Shown here: positions 1 to 8,310 of the stretch, one piece after another
How positions within the stretch are numbered: position 1 is the stretch's first letter
Layout: every line of letters starts with the position of its first letter
Assembly (NCBI RefSeq): GCF_020639365.1
Contig: NZ_JAINUL010000001.1
Span: 6,468,048-6,532,047 of the forward strand
Direction of reading: 5' to 3'
Source: Streptomyces flavotricini
GTDB lineage: Bacteria; Actinomycetota; Actinomycetes; Streptomycetales; Streptomycetaceae
Length of the DNA: 64,000 nucleotides
Position numbers and translations under genes: made by a program
The notes under the pieces: model-generated
Databases searched by the model: none
Seen by the model: the letters and a program-made list of their open reading frames with translations, nothing else
Told to the model about the DNA's origin: nothing

Positions 1-921
1 GGCCGCGCGACACCCGGCCCGGGCCGCCTCCGCCGGGGCCGCGCCCGCGAGCCGCGCGGCCAGGAACCCACCGGTGAACGCGTCCCCGGCACCCGTCGAG
101 TCCACCGCCTCGGCCGACTCCGCCGACACCTCGGCGGTCACCCGGCCCCCCTCCGCCACCAGCGCCCCGGCCACACCACGGGTGACGACCACGAGCGGTA
201 CCCGCCGGCTCAGCTCCGCCGCCGCCCGGGCCGCCCCGGCCGCCCCGGCCGGCTCCGGCAGCCCGGCCAGCAGCCGCGCCTCGTCCTCGTTGGGCAGCAG
301 TACGCCGATGCCCGCCACGGCGTCGAGGAAGCGCTCGGGACCCAGCCCGGCCAGGAACCCGGCCGAGGCCGGGTCCACGCTCACCGGCACCCCCCGGGCC
401 CGGGCCGCCCGCAGCGCGACCAGGGCCAGCTCGCGGCTGCTGTCGGCGAAGAAGAGGTAGCCGGACAGGTGCAGATGGGCGGCCCCGTCCAGCAGGGACG
501 GAGCCCAGTCCGCCGGGCTCAGCCGCAGCGCGGCGCCGCTGTCGGTCAGGAAGGTGCGCTCCGCGTCCTTGCCGACCAGGGCGACCACCGTCCCGGTGGG
601 CTCGGCCGGATCGATCACCAGCCGCGGCCGCACCCCCGAGTCCCGCAGCGACTGCTCGTGCCACCGGGCCGATTCGGTGCCCACCCGCGCGAGGAGGCGT
701 ACCTCCGACACCCCCGCGTAGGCCGCCCAGCAGGCCGCGTTGGCCCCGGCGCCGCCCGGCAGGGTCCGGATCCGCGCGGCCGTGTCGGTGGCCGGGGCCA
801 GCGGCTCCGGATGCACCGCCACGACGTCCGTCACCACGTCCCCGACGACCAGCAGCGCCCCCGGCGCGCCCCCGGGCTCCGCCCCGGACCCGGCCCCGGA
901 CTCCGCCGCGGGCGCCGTCAC
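1..921 (-). CDS. psuK: PfkB-family kinase, probable pseudouridine kinase (3' end cut by window)
   Basis: This is a ribokinase/PfkB-fold sugar kinase, read on the minus strand from a GTG at 921 and running off the window after 307 codons. The Gly-rich substrate motif GGAGANAACW lies near residue 55. The family signature DSTGAGDAFTGGF, which holds the catalytic Asp and the anion hole, lies near residues 272-284, so only a short C-terminal tail is missing. The GTG overlaps the psuG stop codon (GTGA), implying translational coupling. PfkB kinases next to a pseudouridine-5'-phosphate glycosidase normally phosphorylate pseudouridine to its 5'-phosphate. The substrate is inferred from this neighbour; the fold is seen directly. 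A general ribokinase is the main alternative. Confidence 0.85.
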   Translation of the reverse strand, partial: MTAPAAESGAGSGAEPGGAPGALLVVGDVVTDVVAVHPEPLAPATDTAARIRTLPGGAGANAACWAAYAGVSEVRLLARVGTESARWHEQSLRDSGVRPRLVIDPAEPTGTVVALVGKDAERTFLTDSGAALRLSPADWAPSLLDGAAHLHLSGYLFFADSSRELALVALRAARARGVPVSVDPASAGFLAGLGPERFLDAVAGIGVLLPNEDEARLLAGLPEPAGAAGAARAAAELSRRVPLVVVTRGVAGALVAEGGRVTAEVSAESAEAVDSTGAGDAFTGGFLAARLAGAAPAEAARAGCRAA

Positions 922-1844
922 GGACGCGCCGCCCAGGCCCCCGCGATCCTGGCCCCGAGCGTCACGTTGCCCCGTACCGCCGCCAGGTTGGCCTCCAGAG
1001 AGGCCCCGCCCGTCGCCCGTACCAGGAACCCCAGCAGGAACGGGGTCACCGCCTGCCCCGTGATCCCGCGCGCGCGGCACTCCTCCAGGGCCTCGGCCAG
1101 GACCCGGTCGTGCAGTTCCGGATCCAACTGCTCCGCCTCCGCGACCGGATTGGCCACGAGCAGCGCCGATCCCGGCCCGCCGAGCGCGTCCTGAGCGGCC
1201 ATCACCGCGGCCACCTCCTCCGGACGGTGGACGGTCCAGTCCACCGGCTCGCCGGAACTGGCCAGGTAGAAGCCGGGGAAACGTTCCGTCCCGTACCCGA
1301 CCACCCCCACCCCGAGCGTCTCCAGCCGCTGCAGCGTGGCCGGCACGTCCAGGATCGACTTCACCCCCGCGCACACCACCGTGATCCGCGTCCGCGCCAG
1401 CAGGGCCAGGTCCGCCGACTCGTCCTGCGTCTGCGCGTACTCCCGGTGTACGCCGCCCAGCCCGCCCGTGGCGAACACGCGCAGCCCCGCCCGCGCGGCC
1501 AGGAAGGCCGTCGCCGACACCGTCGTCGCTCCGGTCGCGCCCGTCGCGAGCGCGGGCGCCAGATCCCGGTGCCCGAGCTTGCGCACGCCTTCACCGCCCG
1601 CGATCCGCTCCAGCTGCGCCTTGTCGAGGCCGGCGTGCGCCACCCCGTCGACGACGGCGATCGTGGCCGGAACCGCGCCTTCGGCACGCACCAGCGCCTC
1701 GAGCTCCGCGCCCACGGCGAGATTGCGGGGACGGGGCAGCCCGTGCGCGATGATCGTCGACTCCAGGGCCACGACCGGACGGCGCCGCTCCAGCGCCTCG
1801 CGGACCTCTTCGGACAGGACGGGGACCTCGGGTGATGTGTGCAT
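918..1844 (-). CDS. psuG: Pseudouridine-5'-phosphate glycosidase
   Basis: 308 aa. PsuG reversibly cleaves the C-C glycosidic bond of pseudouridine 5'-phosphate to give uracil and ribose 5-phosphate, completing pseudouridine salvage after the kinase step. The N-terminal family signature ALESTIIAHGLPRP is at residues 26-39, with the catalytic Glu at 28. The catalytic Lys lies in CAGVKSILD (Lys162). The metal/phosphate region TGGLGGVHR is near 127-134. Length fits the family (about 300-310). I chose ATG 1844 (MHTSPEVP) over longer in-frame options because conserved sequence begins shortly after it; a weak purine run (GGATGGG) precedes it. It lies upstream of and overlaps psuK by 4 nt, forming a two-gene cytoplasmic operon. 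Confidence 0.95.
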   Translation of the reverse strand: MHTSPEVPVLSEEVREALERRRPVVALESTIIAHGLPRPRNLAVGAELEALVRAEGAVPATIAVVDGVAHAGLDKAQLERIAGGEGVRKLGHRDLAPALATGATGATTVSATAFLAARAGLRVFATGGLGGVHREYAQTQDESADLALLARTRITVVCAGVKSILDVPATLQRLETLGVGVVGYGTERFPGFYLASSGEPVDWTVHRPEEVAAVMAAQDALGGPGSALLVANPVAEAEQLDPELHDRVLAEALEECRARGITGQAVTPFLLGFLVRATGGASLEANLAAVRGNVTLGARIAGAWAARP

Positions 1845-1971
1845 GTCCCATCCATGGCACGGGATCCCCGCCCCCAAACGCGCTCCCGCCCACCGCTGCC
1901 GAACCTGTCCGAGCAGCGCGCCCCCGTGAACTCCCCGGGCACCCCCGACGACTTGCGGCTTCCGGCCACCG

Positions 1972-2200
1972 GGTCACCGGGCCGACCTGAGCCCTCCCTC
2001 GGCCGCCCGGGCCCGCCGCGCGGCGGCCGCGCGCGGTCTCACCCCGTCCACCGCAGCTGCTGACATGCGGGCCCCGCCCTTCCGGAACGGCTCGTTCGAC
2101 GCGGTCATCTGCGCGGACAACGGCCTGCCGCACCTCCTCACGGCCGGCGCGGTCCGCGCCGCCCCGGCCGAAACCCCGCGGGTGCTGCGACCGGGCCGAT
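1972..2200 (+). pseudogene. Relic of a class I SAM-dependent methyltransferase
   Basis: Frame 1 of the plus strand still reads as the middle of a Rossmann-fold methyltransferase. It has ADLSP (end of beta 2, motif II region), an Ala/Arg-rich helix, a TAAADMRAPPF segment, GSFDAVICADNGLPHLL (post-motif I/motif IV), then ETPRVLRPG (motif V). Motif I with its Gly-rich SAM loop is absent; only garbled GC-rich sequence in another frame precedes it. After VLRPG the reading frame runs into unrelated sequence and stops at 2302-2304. There is no usable start codon with a ribosome site for the homologous part. I read this as a decayed gene fragment lying between psuG and the cupin gene. Similarity is by motif recognition only. 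Confidence 0.6.
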
Positions 2201-2301
2201 CCACAGGACACCCCGAGGGCCGGGCCCGGCTGGACAGGTTGACCTGTGCGGCGGGCGGAGCATGGACGTTGTGGTCACCGCGGAGTGCCGGACGGGCGGA
2301 T

Positions 2302-2307
2302 TAGGGT
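2302..2307 (+). promoter_or_regulatory. Candidate -10 (TAGGGT) for a leaderless cupin mRNA
   Basis: TAGGGT fits the TAnnnT -10 consensus and ends 8 nt before ATG 2316. The intervening GACTCGGC has no Shine-Dalgarno sequence. Transcription would start at or next to the ATG. Confidence 0.45.
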
Positions 2308-2315
2308 GACTCGGC

Positions 2316-2678
2316 ATGAGCACCAGTGAGCACGGTCCCGCCTCGTTCGCCGTATCCGTACCGGACGTCGAACTGGAGGTCGAGGACCTCGATCCCGGCC
2401 AGATCCTCTCCGGCGAGCCCGTCGTGACGGGCAAGGTGCTGTGGGAGTCACCCGACGGCACCCAGGTGCGCGGCATCTGGCAGATCACCCCGGGGGTGGT
2501 CACCGACACCGAGGCGAACGAGCTGTTCGTGGTGGTCAGCGGCCGCGCCACCATCGAGGTCGAGGGCGGCGGGACCCTGGAGGTGGGCCCCGGCTCCGCC
2601 TGCGTGCTCCGGGAGGGCGACAGGACCACCTGGACCGTCCACGAGACGCTGCGCAAGGCCTACCACATCAGCTACTAG
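2316..2678 (+). CDS. Small cupin-domain protein (cupin_3/EutQ-like)
   Basis: 120 aa single-domain RmlC-like cupin. The beta-barrel core runs from about residue 35 to 118. It has the ELFVVVSGRATIEVEGG strand pair typical of cupin motif 1 and a second motif around GPGSACVLREGDRTTWTVHETLRKAYHI. The GDxxTWxVxExLRK pattern resembles the cupin_3 group that includes EutQ and ureidoglycine aminohydrolase-like barrels. The classical metal-binding His cluster of motif 1 is largely missing. The substrate cannot be deduced. The ATG follows a TAGGGT hexamer closely, suggesting leaderless expression. Its 3' end overlaps the convergent MFS gene by 11 bp (2668-2678), so no terminator fits between them. Confidence 0.85.
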   Translation: MSTSEHGPASFAVSVPDVELEVEDLDPGQILSGEPVVTGKVLWESPDGTQVRGIWQITPGVVTDTEANELFVVVSGRATIEVEGGGTLEVGPGSACVLREGDRTTWTVHETLRKAYHISY

Positions 2679-3963
2679 CGGCCGGGGCGGCGGCGGGGTG
2701 ACGGCGCGCGGTGAACAGGGCCAGCGCCGCCATCGGCAGCAGCAGGGCCGCGCCGATCGCGTTCAGCCAGCCGTAGCCCGCGTGTGACATGACCAGGCCG
2801 GCGGCCGCGCCGCCCACACCCGCGCACGTGTTCATCGTGAGGTCGCTCAGGCCCTGTACGGCGGCCCGCGCGGCCTGCGGCACCGAGTCGGTGAGCAGGG
2901 CCGAGCCGGAGACCATGCCGGCGGACCAGCCGAGGCCCAGCAGGAACAGGCCGATCGCGCTCTGTGCGTGGCTCGGTCCGGCGGTTCCGGCGAGCAGGGC
3001 GGCCACCGACAGCAGGCCGGCCGCCAGGCCGATCACCGCCAGACGGCCGACCCGGTCCGCGAGCCAGCCCATGACCGGCGAGAAGGCGAACATGCCCGCG
3101 ATGTGACCGCTGATCACCAGGCCGACGAGCTCCAGCGTGGCGCCGTGGTGGCCCAGGTCCACCGGGGTCATCACCATGATCGAGACCATGGCGGTGTGGG
3201 ACACCGCGACGGTGACCAGGGCCAGCCGCGCCCGCGGGGAGGCCTTGACCGCCGCGAACCCCGCGCGCAGCGAACGGCCGCCCGCGGCCTGCTCGGCGGG
3301 CGAGGCCAGCGCCCGGGCGGTCAGCAGCGGGTCCGGCCGCAGGAACAGGCCGATCATGGTGCCGGTGAGGACGAAGACGGCGCCGGCCCACACGAAGGGG
3401 CCTGCCGTCTCGGGTATGGAGGTGCCGGCGAAGCTGCGGCCGGCCGGGGCGGAGAGGTTCGGGCCGAGCACCGCGCCCAGGGTCGAGGCCCAGACGACGA
3501 GGGAGACGGCGCGGGCCCGGCGGTCCGGGGCCGCGAGGTCGGCGGCCGCGAACCGGGCCTGGAGGTTGGCCGAGGAGGCGGCGCCGAAGGCGGCCATGCC
3601 GAGCATCAGGAGCGGGAAGTTCCCGATCGCGGCGGCGAGGACCACCAGGCCCGCGCCGACGGCGCCGATCCCGTACCCGAGGACCAGCCCCGGCCGACGG
3701 CCGCGCGCGGTCATGAGGGCGGCGAGCGGGAGCGAGACCGCCGCGGTGCCGATCACGGCGGCGGTGGAGGCGAAGCCGGACAGCGCTTCGGTGCCGCTGA
3801 CCTCCGTCGCGAGGACCGGGGCCAGGGCGATGCTGATCGGCACGCCGACGCCGCCCAGCATCTGGCTCGCGATCAGCACCCCCGAGACGCGGCGCTGGAG
3901 CCGGGGCAGGTCCGCCGTGCTCACGGGCGGGGCGGGCCGGTCGGTGCCGGGTATCGCGGTCAT
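2668..3963 (-). CDS. MFS transporter
   Basis: 431 aa polytopic inner-membrane protein with about 12 hydrophobic segments. It shows the MFS loop 2-3 motif variant (LMTARGRRPGLVLGYG) and a second copy in the C-terminal half (GWLADRVGRLAVIG). This two-fold repeat defines the Major Facilitator Superfamily. The N-terminal 25 residues are polar and Pro-rich, followed by the first helix (VSGVLIASQMLGGVGVPISI). I chose ATG 3963 (MTAIPGTDRP) rather than an upstream in-frame start because the upstream extension is charged and lies in normal promoter sequence. The substrate is unknown; the fold and the Ala/Gly-rich helices resemble drug or metabolite efflux members. The gene ends convergently with the cupin gene. 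Confidence 0.85.
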   Translation of the reverse strand: MTAIPGTDRPAPPVSTADLPRLQRRVSGVLIASQMLGGVGVPISIALAPVLATEVSGTEALSGFASTAAVIGTAAVSLPLAALMTARGRRPGLVLGYGIGAVGAGLVVLAAAIGNFPLLMLGMAAFGAASSANLQARFAAADLAAPDRRARAVSLVVWASTLGAVLGPNLSAPAGRSFAGTSIPETAGPFVWAGAVFVLTGTMIGLFLRPDPLLTARALASPAEQAAGGRSLRAGFAAVKASPRARLALVTVAVSHTAMVSIMVMTPVDLGHHGATLELVGLVISGHIAGMFAFSPVMGWLADRVGRLAVIGLAAGLLSVAALLAGTAGPSHAQSAIGLFLLGLGWSAGMVSGSALLTDSVPQAARAAVQGLSDLTMNTCAGVGGAAAGLVMSHAGYGWLNAIGAALLLPMAALALFTARRHPAAAPAASS

Positions 3964-4166
3964 GCCGTCCACCCCCGGCGCGGCACGGGGCGGTGTACGG
4001 GCGCGGTGCGGCCGGATGCGGTGGCAGTAGTCACCGCGGCAGTTTCCCACCCCTTACGGCCGGACGGAACGGGGGATGCGCCCCCAGGGCCCGTCCGACC
4101 CTGATCCGCCGGACACGCCGTGCGTGTGCACCCCCGCGCGCCCCGGCCGGAGCCCCGCCGCTCCCC

Positions 4167-4730
4167 TCAGAACAGCGGCTGCGGCAGGACGCCCTCCAGG
4201 GCCAGCAGGCTGCGCTTGGTCTCCACCCCGCCGCCGAAGCCGCCGATCCCGCCGTCGTTCTCCACGACCCGGTGGCAGGCCACCACCAGCGGCAGCGGGT
4301 TCGACCCCATCGCGTTGCCGACGGCCTGGGCCGCGCCCGGCTGGCCGACGCGGGCCGCGAGCTCCCCGTACCCGACGACCGCCCCGTACGGCACGGAGCG
4401 GTCCAGCTCCTGGAGCACCTGCCGGTTGAAGCCGGAGCTGAGCCGCCAGTCCAGCGGCAGCTCGAAGCGCTTGAGCGCGCCCCCGAAGTACGCCTTCAGC
4501 TGGCGTATCGGCTCGGCCAGCAGCACCTCCTGCCCCCGTGCCGGACGCCAGGCGTCGGCGCCGAGCCGGGAGACGAGGGAGCCGATCATCGTGTCGACCC
4601 GGTCCGGCCCGGCGTGGAACTCGACCCGGACCAGACCCTCCGGGGTCGCGGCCAGGAGCAGGGGGCCGATGTCGCTGGGGACGACGGTCCATTCGAGGTG
4701 CGGCCCGCGGGGCCGCTCGGTGCTGTCCAC
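4167..4730 (-). CDS. ogt: Methylated-DNA--protein-cysteine S-methyltransferase (Ogt type)
   Basis: 187 aa. It transfers the alkyl group from O6-alkylguanine in DNA to its own active Cys in a suicide repair reaction. The C-terminal helix-turn-helix/active-site domain is clear: VPYGAVVGYGELAARVGQPGAAQAVGNAMGSNP (about 113-145), then LVVACHRVVENDGGIGGFGG with the acceptor Cys152, and the closing TKRSLLALEG. The usual PCHR active-site box is ACHR here: the catalytic Cys, His and Arg are present but the Pro is replaced by Ala. The N-terminal RNase H-like domain (WTVVPSDIGPLLLAATPEGL) is complete. The start is GTG 4730, with a GGAGGG run almost touching it, so the exact start is uncertain. It lies downstream of the glycerophosphodiesterase gene. 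Confidence 0.9.
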   Translation of the reverse strand: MDSTERPRGPHLEWTVVPSDIGPLLLAATPEGLVRVEFHAGPDRVDTMIGSLVSRLGADAWRPARGQEVLLAEPIRQLKAYFGGALKRFELPLDWRLSSGFNRQVLQELDRSVPYGAVVGYGELAARVGQPGAAQAVGNAMGSNPLPLVVACHRVVENDGGIGGFGGGVETKRSLLALEGVLPQPLF

Positions 4731-4760
4731 CCCTCCACCGTACGGGCAGGGTCCGACAGC

Positions 4761-4779
4761 CCGGGGGAGCCTCCCCCGG
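4761..4779 (-). terminator. Hairpin between glpQ-like gene and ogt
   Basis: CCGGGGGA (4761-4768) and TCCCCCGG (4772-4779) form a perfect 8-bp stem with a 3-nt loop. It lies 14 nt beyond the stop of the minus-strand phosphodiesterase gene. There is no U tract, as is usual for Streptomyces hairpin terminators. Confidence 0.55.
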
Positions 4780-4792
4780 AAGACGGACACCC

Positions 4793-5776
4793 CTAGAACG
4801 CGAAGGCCCCGAGCACCGCCCGGTACACGACGTCCGGGGCGTTGGTGATGATCCCGTCCACACCCATCCCCTGCACCTTGCGGGCCGTCGCCGCGTCGTC
4901 GACGATCCAGGTGTCCACCTCCATCGCCTTGCCGTGGGCGCCCCTCAGGTCGTGCACCGCCGCCACCCAGTCGGCCGAGATGGTGGTGTGCCACGGGTTG
5001 ATCCGGTCCGTGAACTGGGCGTACTTCGGCAGCTCGGCGAGGGTCGGGGTGCCCAGGAAGGCCGTCACGAGGTCCGGGCGCAGGCCGTGCACGAGGCGTA
5101 CGGAGTCGGCGCTGAAGCTCTGGACGACCAGGCGGCGCTGCGCGTGGTCCGCGTCGAGCCAGCCGGCCTCGCCCAGCACCTGGAGGGTCTGCTTCTCGAT
5201 GCCGGGGTAGAGCTCGGGCTTCTTGACCTCCAGCAGCAGCCGCTGCCGGTTGCGCTCCACCCGGTCGAGGTACTCCCGCAGGGTCGGGACGCGCTCGCCC
5301 GCGAACTCCTCGCCGAACCAGCTGCCCGCGTCCAGCGTGGCGATCTCCGCCGCCGTGAAGTCCTTGACCCGCCAGGGCGCCCGGTCGGGGAACGCCTGCT
5401 CGGCGTCGGTGGTGCGGGCCAGGGTGTCGTCGTGGATCACGACGAGCTCGCCGTCCTTGGTGCGCTGGACGTCGTTCTCGACCCAGTCGAAGCCCAGCCG
5501 CATCGCCAGGTCGATCGCGGCGAGCGTGTTCTCGGGGGCGTACGCCGAAGCCCCCCGGTGGGCGTATACGACGGGGCCCAGCAGCCCCGGGGCGCCCGCG
5601 GGACCAGCGGGACCAGCGGGACCCGCGGGGCCCGCGGGGCCGGTGGAGCCGGTGGAGCCGGGTCGGGAGGAGGGGACGGTGGGGCCGGAGGCGGCGGATG
5701 CGGCCGTCCCGCCCAGCAGGGTCAGGGTGAAGCCCAGGAATGCGGCGGCGGCCGCGGCGGCGGGTCGGACGTACAT
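4793..5776 (-). CDS. Secreted glycerophosphodiester phosphodiesterase with collagen-like spacer
   Basis: 327 aa. It hydrolyses glycerophosphodiesters to glycerol 3-phosphate and an alcohol, outside the cell. A Sec signal peptide occupies residues 1-29 (MYVRP, a hydrophobic Ala/Leu core, then ASAAS). Residues 40-66 are an unbroken run of nine Gly-X-Y triplets (GST twice, GPA five times, GAP, GLL), a collagen-like spacer. The GDPD TIM barrel follows: AHRGASAYAPENT (catalytic His73, Glu82), WVENDVQRTKDG (metal ligands Glu100, Asp102; the family more often has ELDV), IHDD (second catalytic His115), then LLLEVKKP and the terminal DGIITNAPD. The ribosome site GAGGAGAA sits 7 nt before the ATG, fixing the start. 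It is divergent from uvrB. Confidence 0.93.
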   Translation of the reverse strand: MYVRPAAAAAAAFLGFTLTLLGGTAASAASGPTVPSSRPGSTGSTGPAGPAGPAGPAGPAGAPGLLGPVVYAHRGASAYAPENTLAAIDLAMRLGFDWVENDVQRTKDGELVVIHDDTLARTTDAEQAFPDRAPWRVKDFTAAEIATLDAGSWFGEEFAGERVPTLREYLDRVERNRQRLLLEVKKPELYPGIEKQTLQVLGEAGWLDADHAQRRLVVQSFSADSVRLVHGLRPDLVTAFLGTPTLAELPKYAQFTDRINPWHTTISADWVAAVHDLRGAHGKAMEVDTWIVDDAATARKVQGMGVDGIITNAPDVVYRAVLGAFAF

Positions 5777-6043
5777 GTGCGTTCTCCTCGTTTCGGGAGC
5801 CCTGTTCCTGCGTCAGACGCGTGCGGACTGGCAGACGTTGCGGCGTTGCACTACACGGGGGACCTCTACGGCGATCATGCGGTTGAAGATCACCGGGCCG
5901 CCACCGAACTACGACAAACGGACCAGAAAGGAGGACTTCCGTCCCGCCCGCCGGACGCGCCCGGCCGCTCGTGCCGACGCGCCGGGCCGCTCCGCCGCGG
6001 CGCCCCGGACCTGCGCGGCTGCGTGAGTGTCAGTGGGGGGTCG

Positions 6044-6049
6044 TACGGT
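6044..6049 (+). promoter_or_regulatory. Candidate -10 (TACGGT) for a leaderless uvrB mRNA
   Basis: TACGGT fits TAnnnT and ends 6 nt before the uvrB ATG. The six bases between are GGACTC, too close to act as a normal ribosome site. Confidence 0.4.
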
Positions 6050-6055
6050 GGACTC

Positions 6056-8224
6056 ATGCGGCCCGTATCGAAGATCGAACGCACGGTGGCGCCTTTCGAG
6101 GTCGTCAGCCCCTACCAGCCCAGCGGCGACCAGCCGGCGGCCATCGCCGAGCTGGAGAAGCGCATCCGTGCAGGTGAGAAGGACGTCGTCCTGCTGGGCG
6201 CGACCGGCACCGGCAAGTCGGCCACCACGGCCTGGATGATCGAGAAGCTCCAGCGGCCGACCCTCGTGATGGCGCCGAACAAGACGCTCGCCGCCCAGCT
6301 GGCGAACGAGTTCCGCGAGCTCCTGCCGAACAACGCCGTCGAGTACTTCGTCTCGTACTACGACTACTACCAGCCCGAGGCGTACGTACCGCAGTCGGAC
6401 ACCTATATCGAGAAGGACTCCTCGATCAACGAGGAGGTGGAGCGGCTGCGCCACTCCGCGACGAACTCGCTCCTCACCCGGCGCGATGTGATCGTCGTCG
6501 CCTCCGTGTCCTGCATCTACGGCCTCGGCACCCCGCAGGAGTACGTCGACCGGATGGTCCCCCTCAAGGTCGGCGAGGAAATCGACCGGGACCAGCTGCT
6601 GCGCCGCTTCGTCGACATCCAGTACACGCGCAACGACGTGGCCTTCACCCGCGGCACCTTCCGCGTGCGCGGCGACACCATCGAGATCTTCCCGGTCTAC
6701 GAGGAACTGGCCGTCCGCATCGAGATGTTCGGCGACGAGATCGAGGCCCTCTCCACCCTGCACCCGCTGACGGGCGAGGTCATTAGCGAGGACCGCGAGC
6801 TGTACGTCTTCCCCGCCAGCCACTACGTCGCCGGCCCCGAGCGCATGGAGAAGGCGGTCCGCGGCATCGAGGCGGAGCTGGCCGAGCGCCTCGCCGAGCT
6901 GGAGAAGCAGGGCAAGATGCTGGAGGCCCAGCGACTGCGCATGCGCACCACCTACGACCTGGAGATGATGCGCCAGATCGGGTCCTGCTCCGGCATCGAG
7001 AACTACTCGCTGCACATGGACGACCGCGTGCGCGGCTCCGCGCCCAACACCCTCATCGACTACTTCCCCGAGGACTTCCTCCTCGTCATCGACGAGTCGC
7101 ACGTCACCGTGCCGCAGATCGGCGCCATGTACGAGGGCGACGCCTCCCGCAAGCGGACCCTCGTCGACCACGGCTTCCGGCTGCCCTCCGCCCTCGACAA
7201 CCGGCCGCTGAAGTGGGAGGAGTTCCAGGAGCGCATCGGCCAGACGGTCTACCTGTCGGCGACCCCGGGCAAGTACGAGCTCTCCCGCGGCGACGGCTTC
7301 GTCGAGCAGATCATCCGCCCCACCGGGCTCATCGACCCCGAGGTCGTGGTCAAGCCCACCGAGGGACAGATCGACGACCTGGTCCACGAGATCCGGCAGC
7401 GGGTGGAGAAGGACGAGCGCGTCCTGGTCACCACCCTCACCAAGAAGATGGCCGAGGACCTCACGGACTATTTCCTGGAGCTCGGCATCCAGGTGCGCTA
7501 CCTGCACAGCGACGTCGACACGCTGCGCCGCATCGAGCTGCTGCGCGAGCTGCGCGCCGGCGAGTACGACGTCCTGGTCGGCATCAACCTGCTGCGCGAG
7601 GGCCTCGACCTGCCCGAGGTCTCGCTGGTGGCGATCCTCGACGCGGACAAGGAGGGTTTCCTGCGCTCCGGTACGTCCCTGATCCAGACCATCGGCCGCG
7701 CGGCGCGCAACGTCTCCGGCCAGGTCCACATGTACGCGGACAAGATGACCCCGGCGATGGAGAAGGCCATCGAGGAGACCAACCGGCGCCGGGAGAAGCA
7801 GATCGCGTACAACACCGCGAACGGGATCGACCCGCAGCCGCTGCGCAAGAAGATCAACGACATCGTCGCCACCATCGCCCGCGAGGAGCTGGACACCGAA
7901 CAGCTGCTCGGCACCGGATACCGCCAGGGCAAGGACGGCAAGGGCGCCAAGGCTCCCGTGCCCGCGCTCGGCGTGGTCAAGGCGGGCCAGGTCACCGTGG
8001 CCGGCAAGGCGGTCAAGGGCGCCAAGGCCGCGAAGGCGGCCAGGGACGCCGCCGTGCTGACGGACCGTCCGGCCGAGGAACTGGCCGCGCTCATCGAGCA
8101 GATGACCGAGCGGATGCGCGGAGCGGCGGCCGAGCTCCAGTTCGAGGTCGCGGCCCGGATCCGCGACGAGGTGGGCGAGCTGAAGAAGGAGCTGCGACAG
8201 ATGAGGGAAGCGGGCCTCGCCTGA
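6056..8224 (+). CDS. uvrB: Excinuclease ABC subunit UvrB
   Basis: 722 aa helicase-like damage-verifying subunit of nucleotide excision repair. UvrA loads it on damaged DNA and it recruits UvrC. Walker A GATGTGKS is at residues 48-55. The Tyr-rich beta-hairpin that clamps the strand (YFVSYYDYYQPEAYVPQ) is near 98-115. The Walker B region is LLVIDESHVT, and helicase motifs V/VI read GINLLREGLDLPEV and QTIGRAARN. The C-terminal UVR motif that binds UvrC is about 680-715 (AAAELQFEVAARIRDEVGELKKEL). A roughly 50-residue Ala/Lys/Gly-rich insert before the UVR motif is common in actinomycetes. The ATG at 6056 (MRPVSKIERT) is supported by alignment of conserved N-terminal sequence. It is the first gene of a plus-strand series leading to the Ter genes. 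Confidence 0.97.
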   Translation: MRPVSKIERTVAPFEVVSPYQPSGDQPAAIAELEKRIRAGEKDVVLLGATGTGKSATTAWMIEKLQRPTLVMAPNKTLAAQLANEFRELLPNNAVEYFVSYYDYYQPEAYVPQSDTYIEKDSSINEEVERLRHSATNSLLTRRDVIVVASVSCIYGLGTPQEYVDRMVPLKVGEEIDRDQLLRRFVDIQYTRNDVAFTRGTFRVRGDTIEIFPVYEELAVRIEMFGDEIEALSTLHPLTGEVISEDRELYVFPASHYVAGPERMEKAVRGIEAELAERLAELEKQGKMLEAQRLRMRTTYDLEMMRQIGSCSGIENYSLHMDDRVRGSAPNTLIDYFPEDFLLVIDESHVTVPQIGAMYEGDASRKRTLVDHGFRLPSALDNRPLKWEEFQERIGQTVYLSATPGKYELSRGDGFVEQIIRPTGLIDPEVVVKPTEGQIDDLVHEIRQRVEKDERVLVTTLTKKMAEDLTDYFLELGIQVRYLHSDVDTLRRIELLRELRAGEYDVLVGINLLREGLDLPEVSLVAILDADKEGFLRSGTSLIQTIGRAARNVSGQVHMYADKMTPAMEKAIEETNRRREKQIAYNTANGIDPQPLRKKINDIVATIAREELDTEQLLGTGYRQGKDGKGAKAPVPALGVVKAGQVTVAGKAVKGAKAAKAARDAAVLTDRPAEELAALIEQMTERMRGAAAELQFEVAARIRDEVGELKKELRQMREAGLA

Positions 8225-8310
8225 CCCGGAGCCGGTCAGTAGGGTTGGCGGCAGCCGCAGGTACACATGCGCACCCACATCGGGGGCGGGCTAGGGAGAG
8301 GGGACAGCGC

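Larger units (their letters stand above)
1845..2315. other. 471-bp intergenic region, psuG/cupin divergent
   Basis: It holds the methyltransferase relic (about 1972-2200) and the divergent promoters of psuG (minus) and the cupin gene (plus). Apart from these and the TAGGGT hexamer at 2302-2307, I see no intact gene or strong hairpin. Confidence 0.6.

Noticed and set aside
5877..6026. Small plus-strand frame (49 codons) upstream of uvrB, containing an internal AGAAAGGAGG
   Set aside because: The strong ribosome-site-like run at 5925-5934 is not followed by a start codon at usable distance, and the peptide is Arg/Pro/Ala-rich like other GC artefacts.
5777..6055. LexA box upstream of uvrB
   Set aside because: GAACTACGAC at 5905-5914 has one half-like GAAC but no paired GTTC at the right distance.
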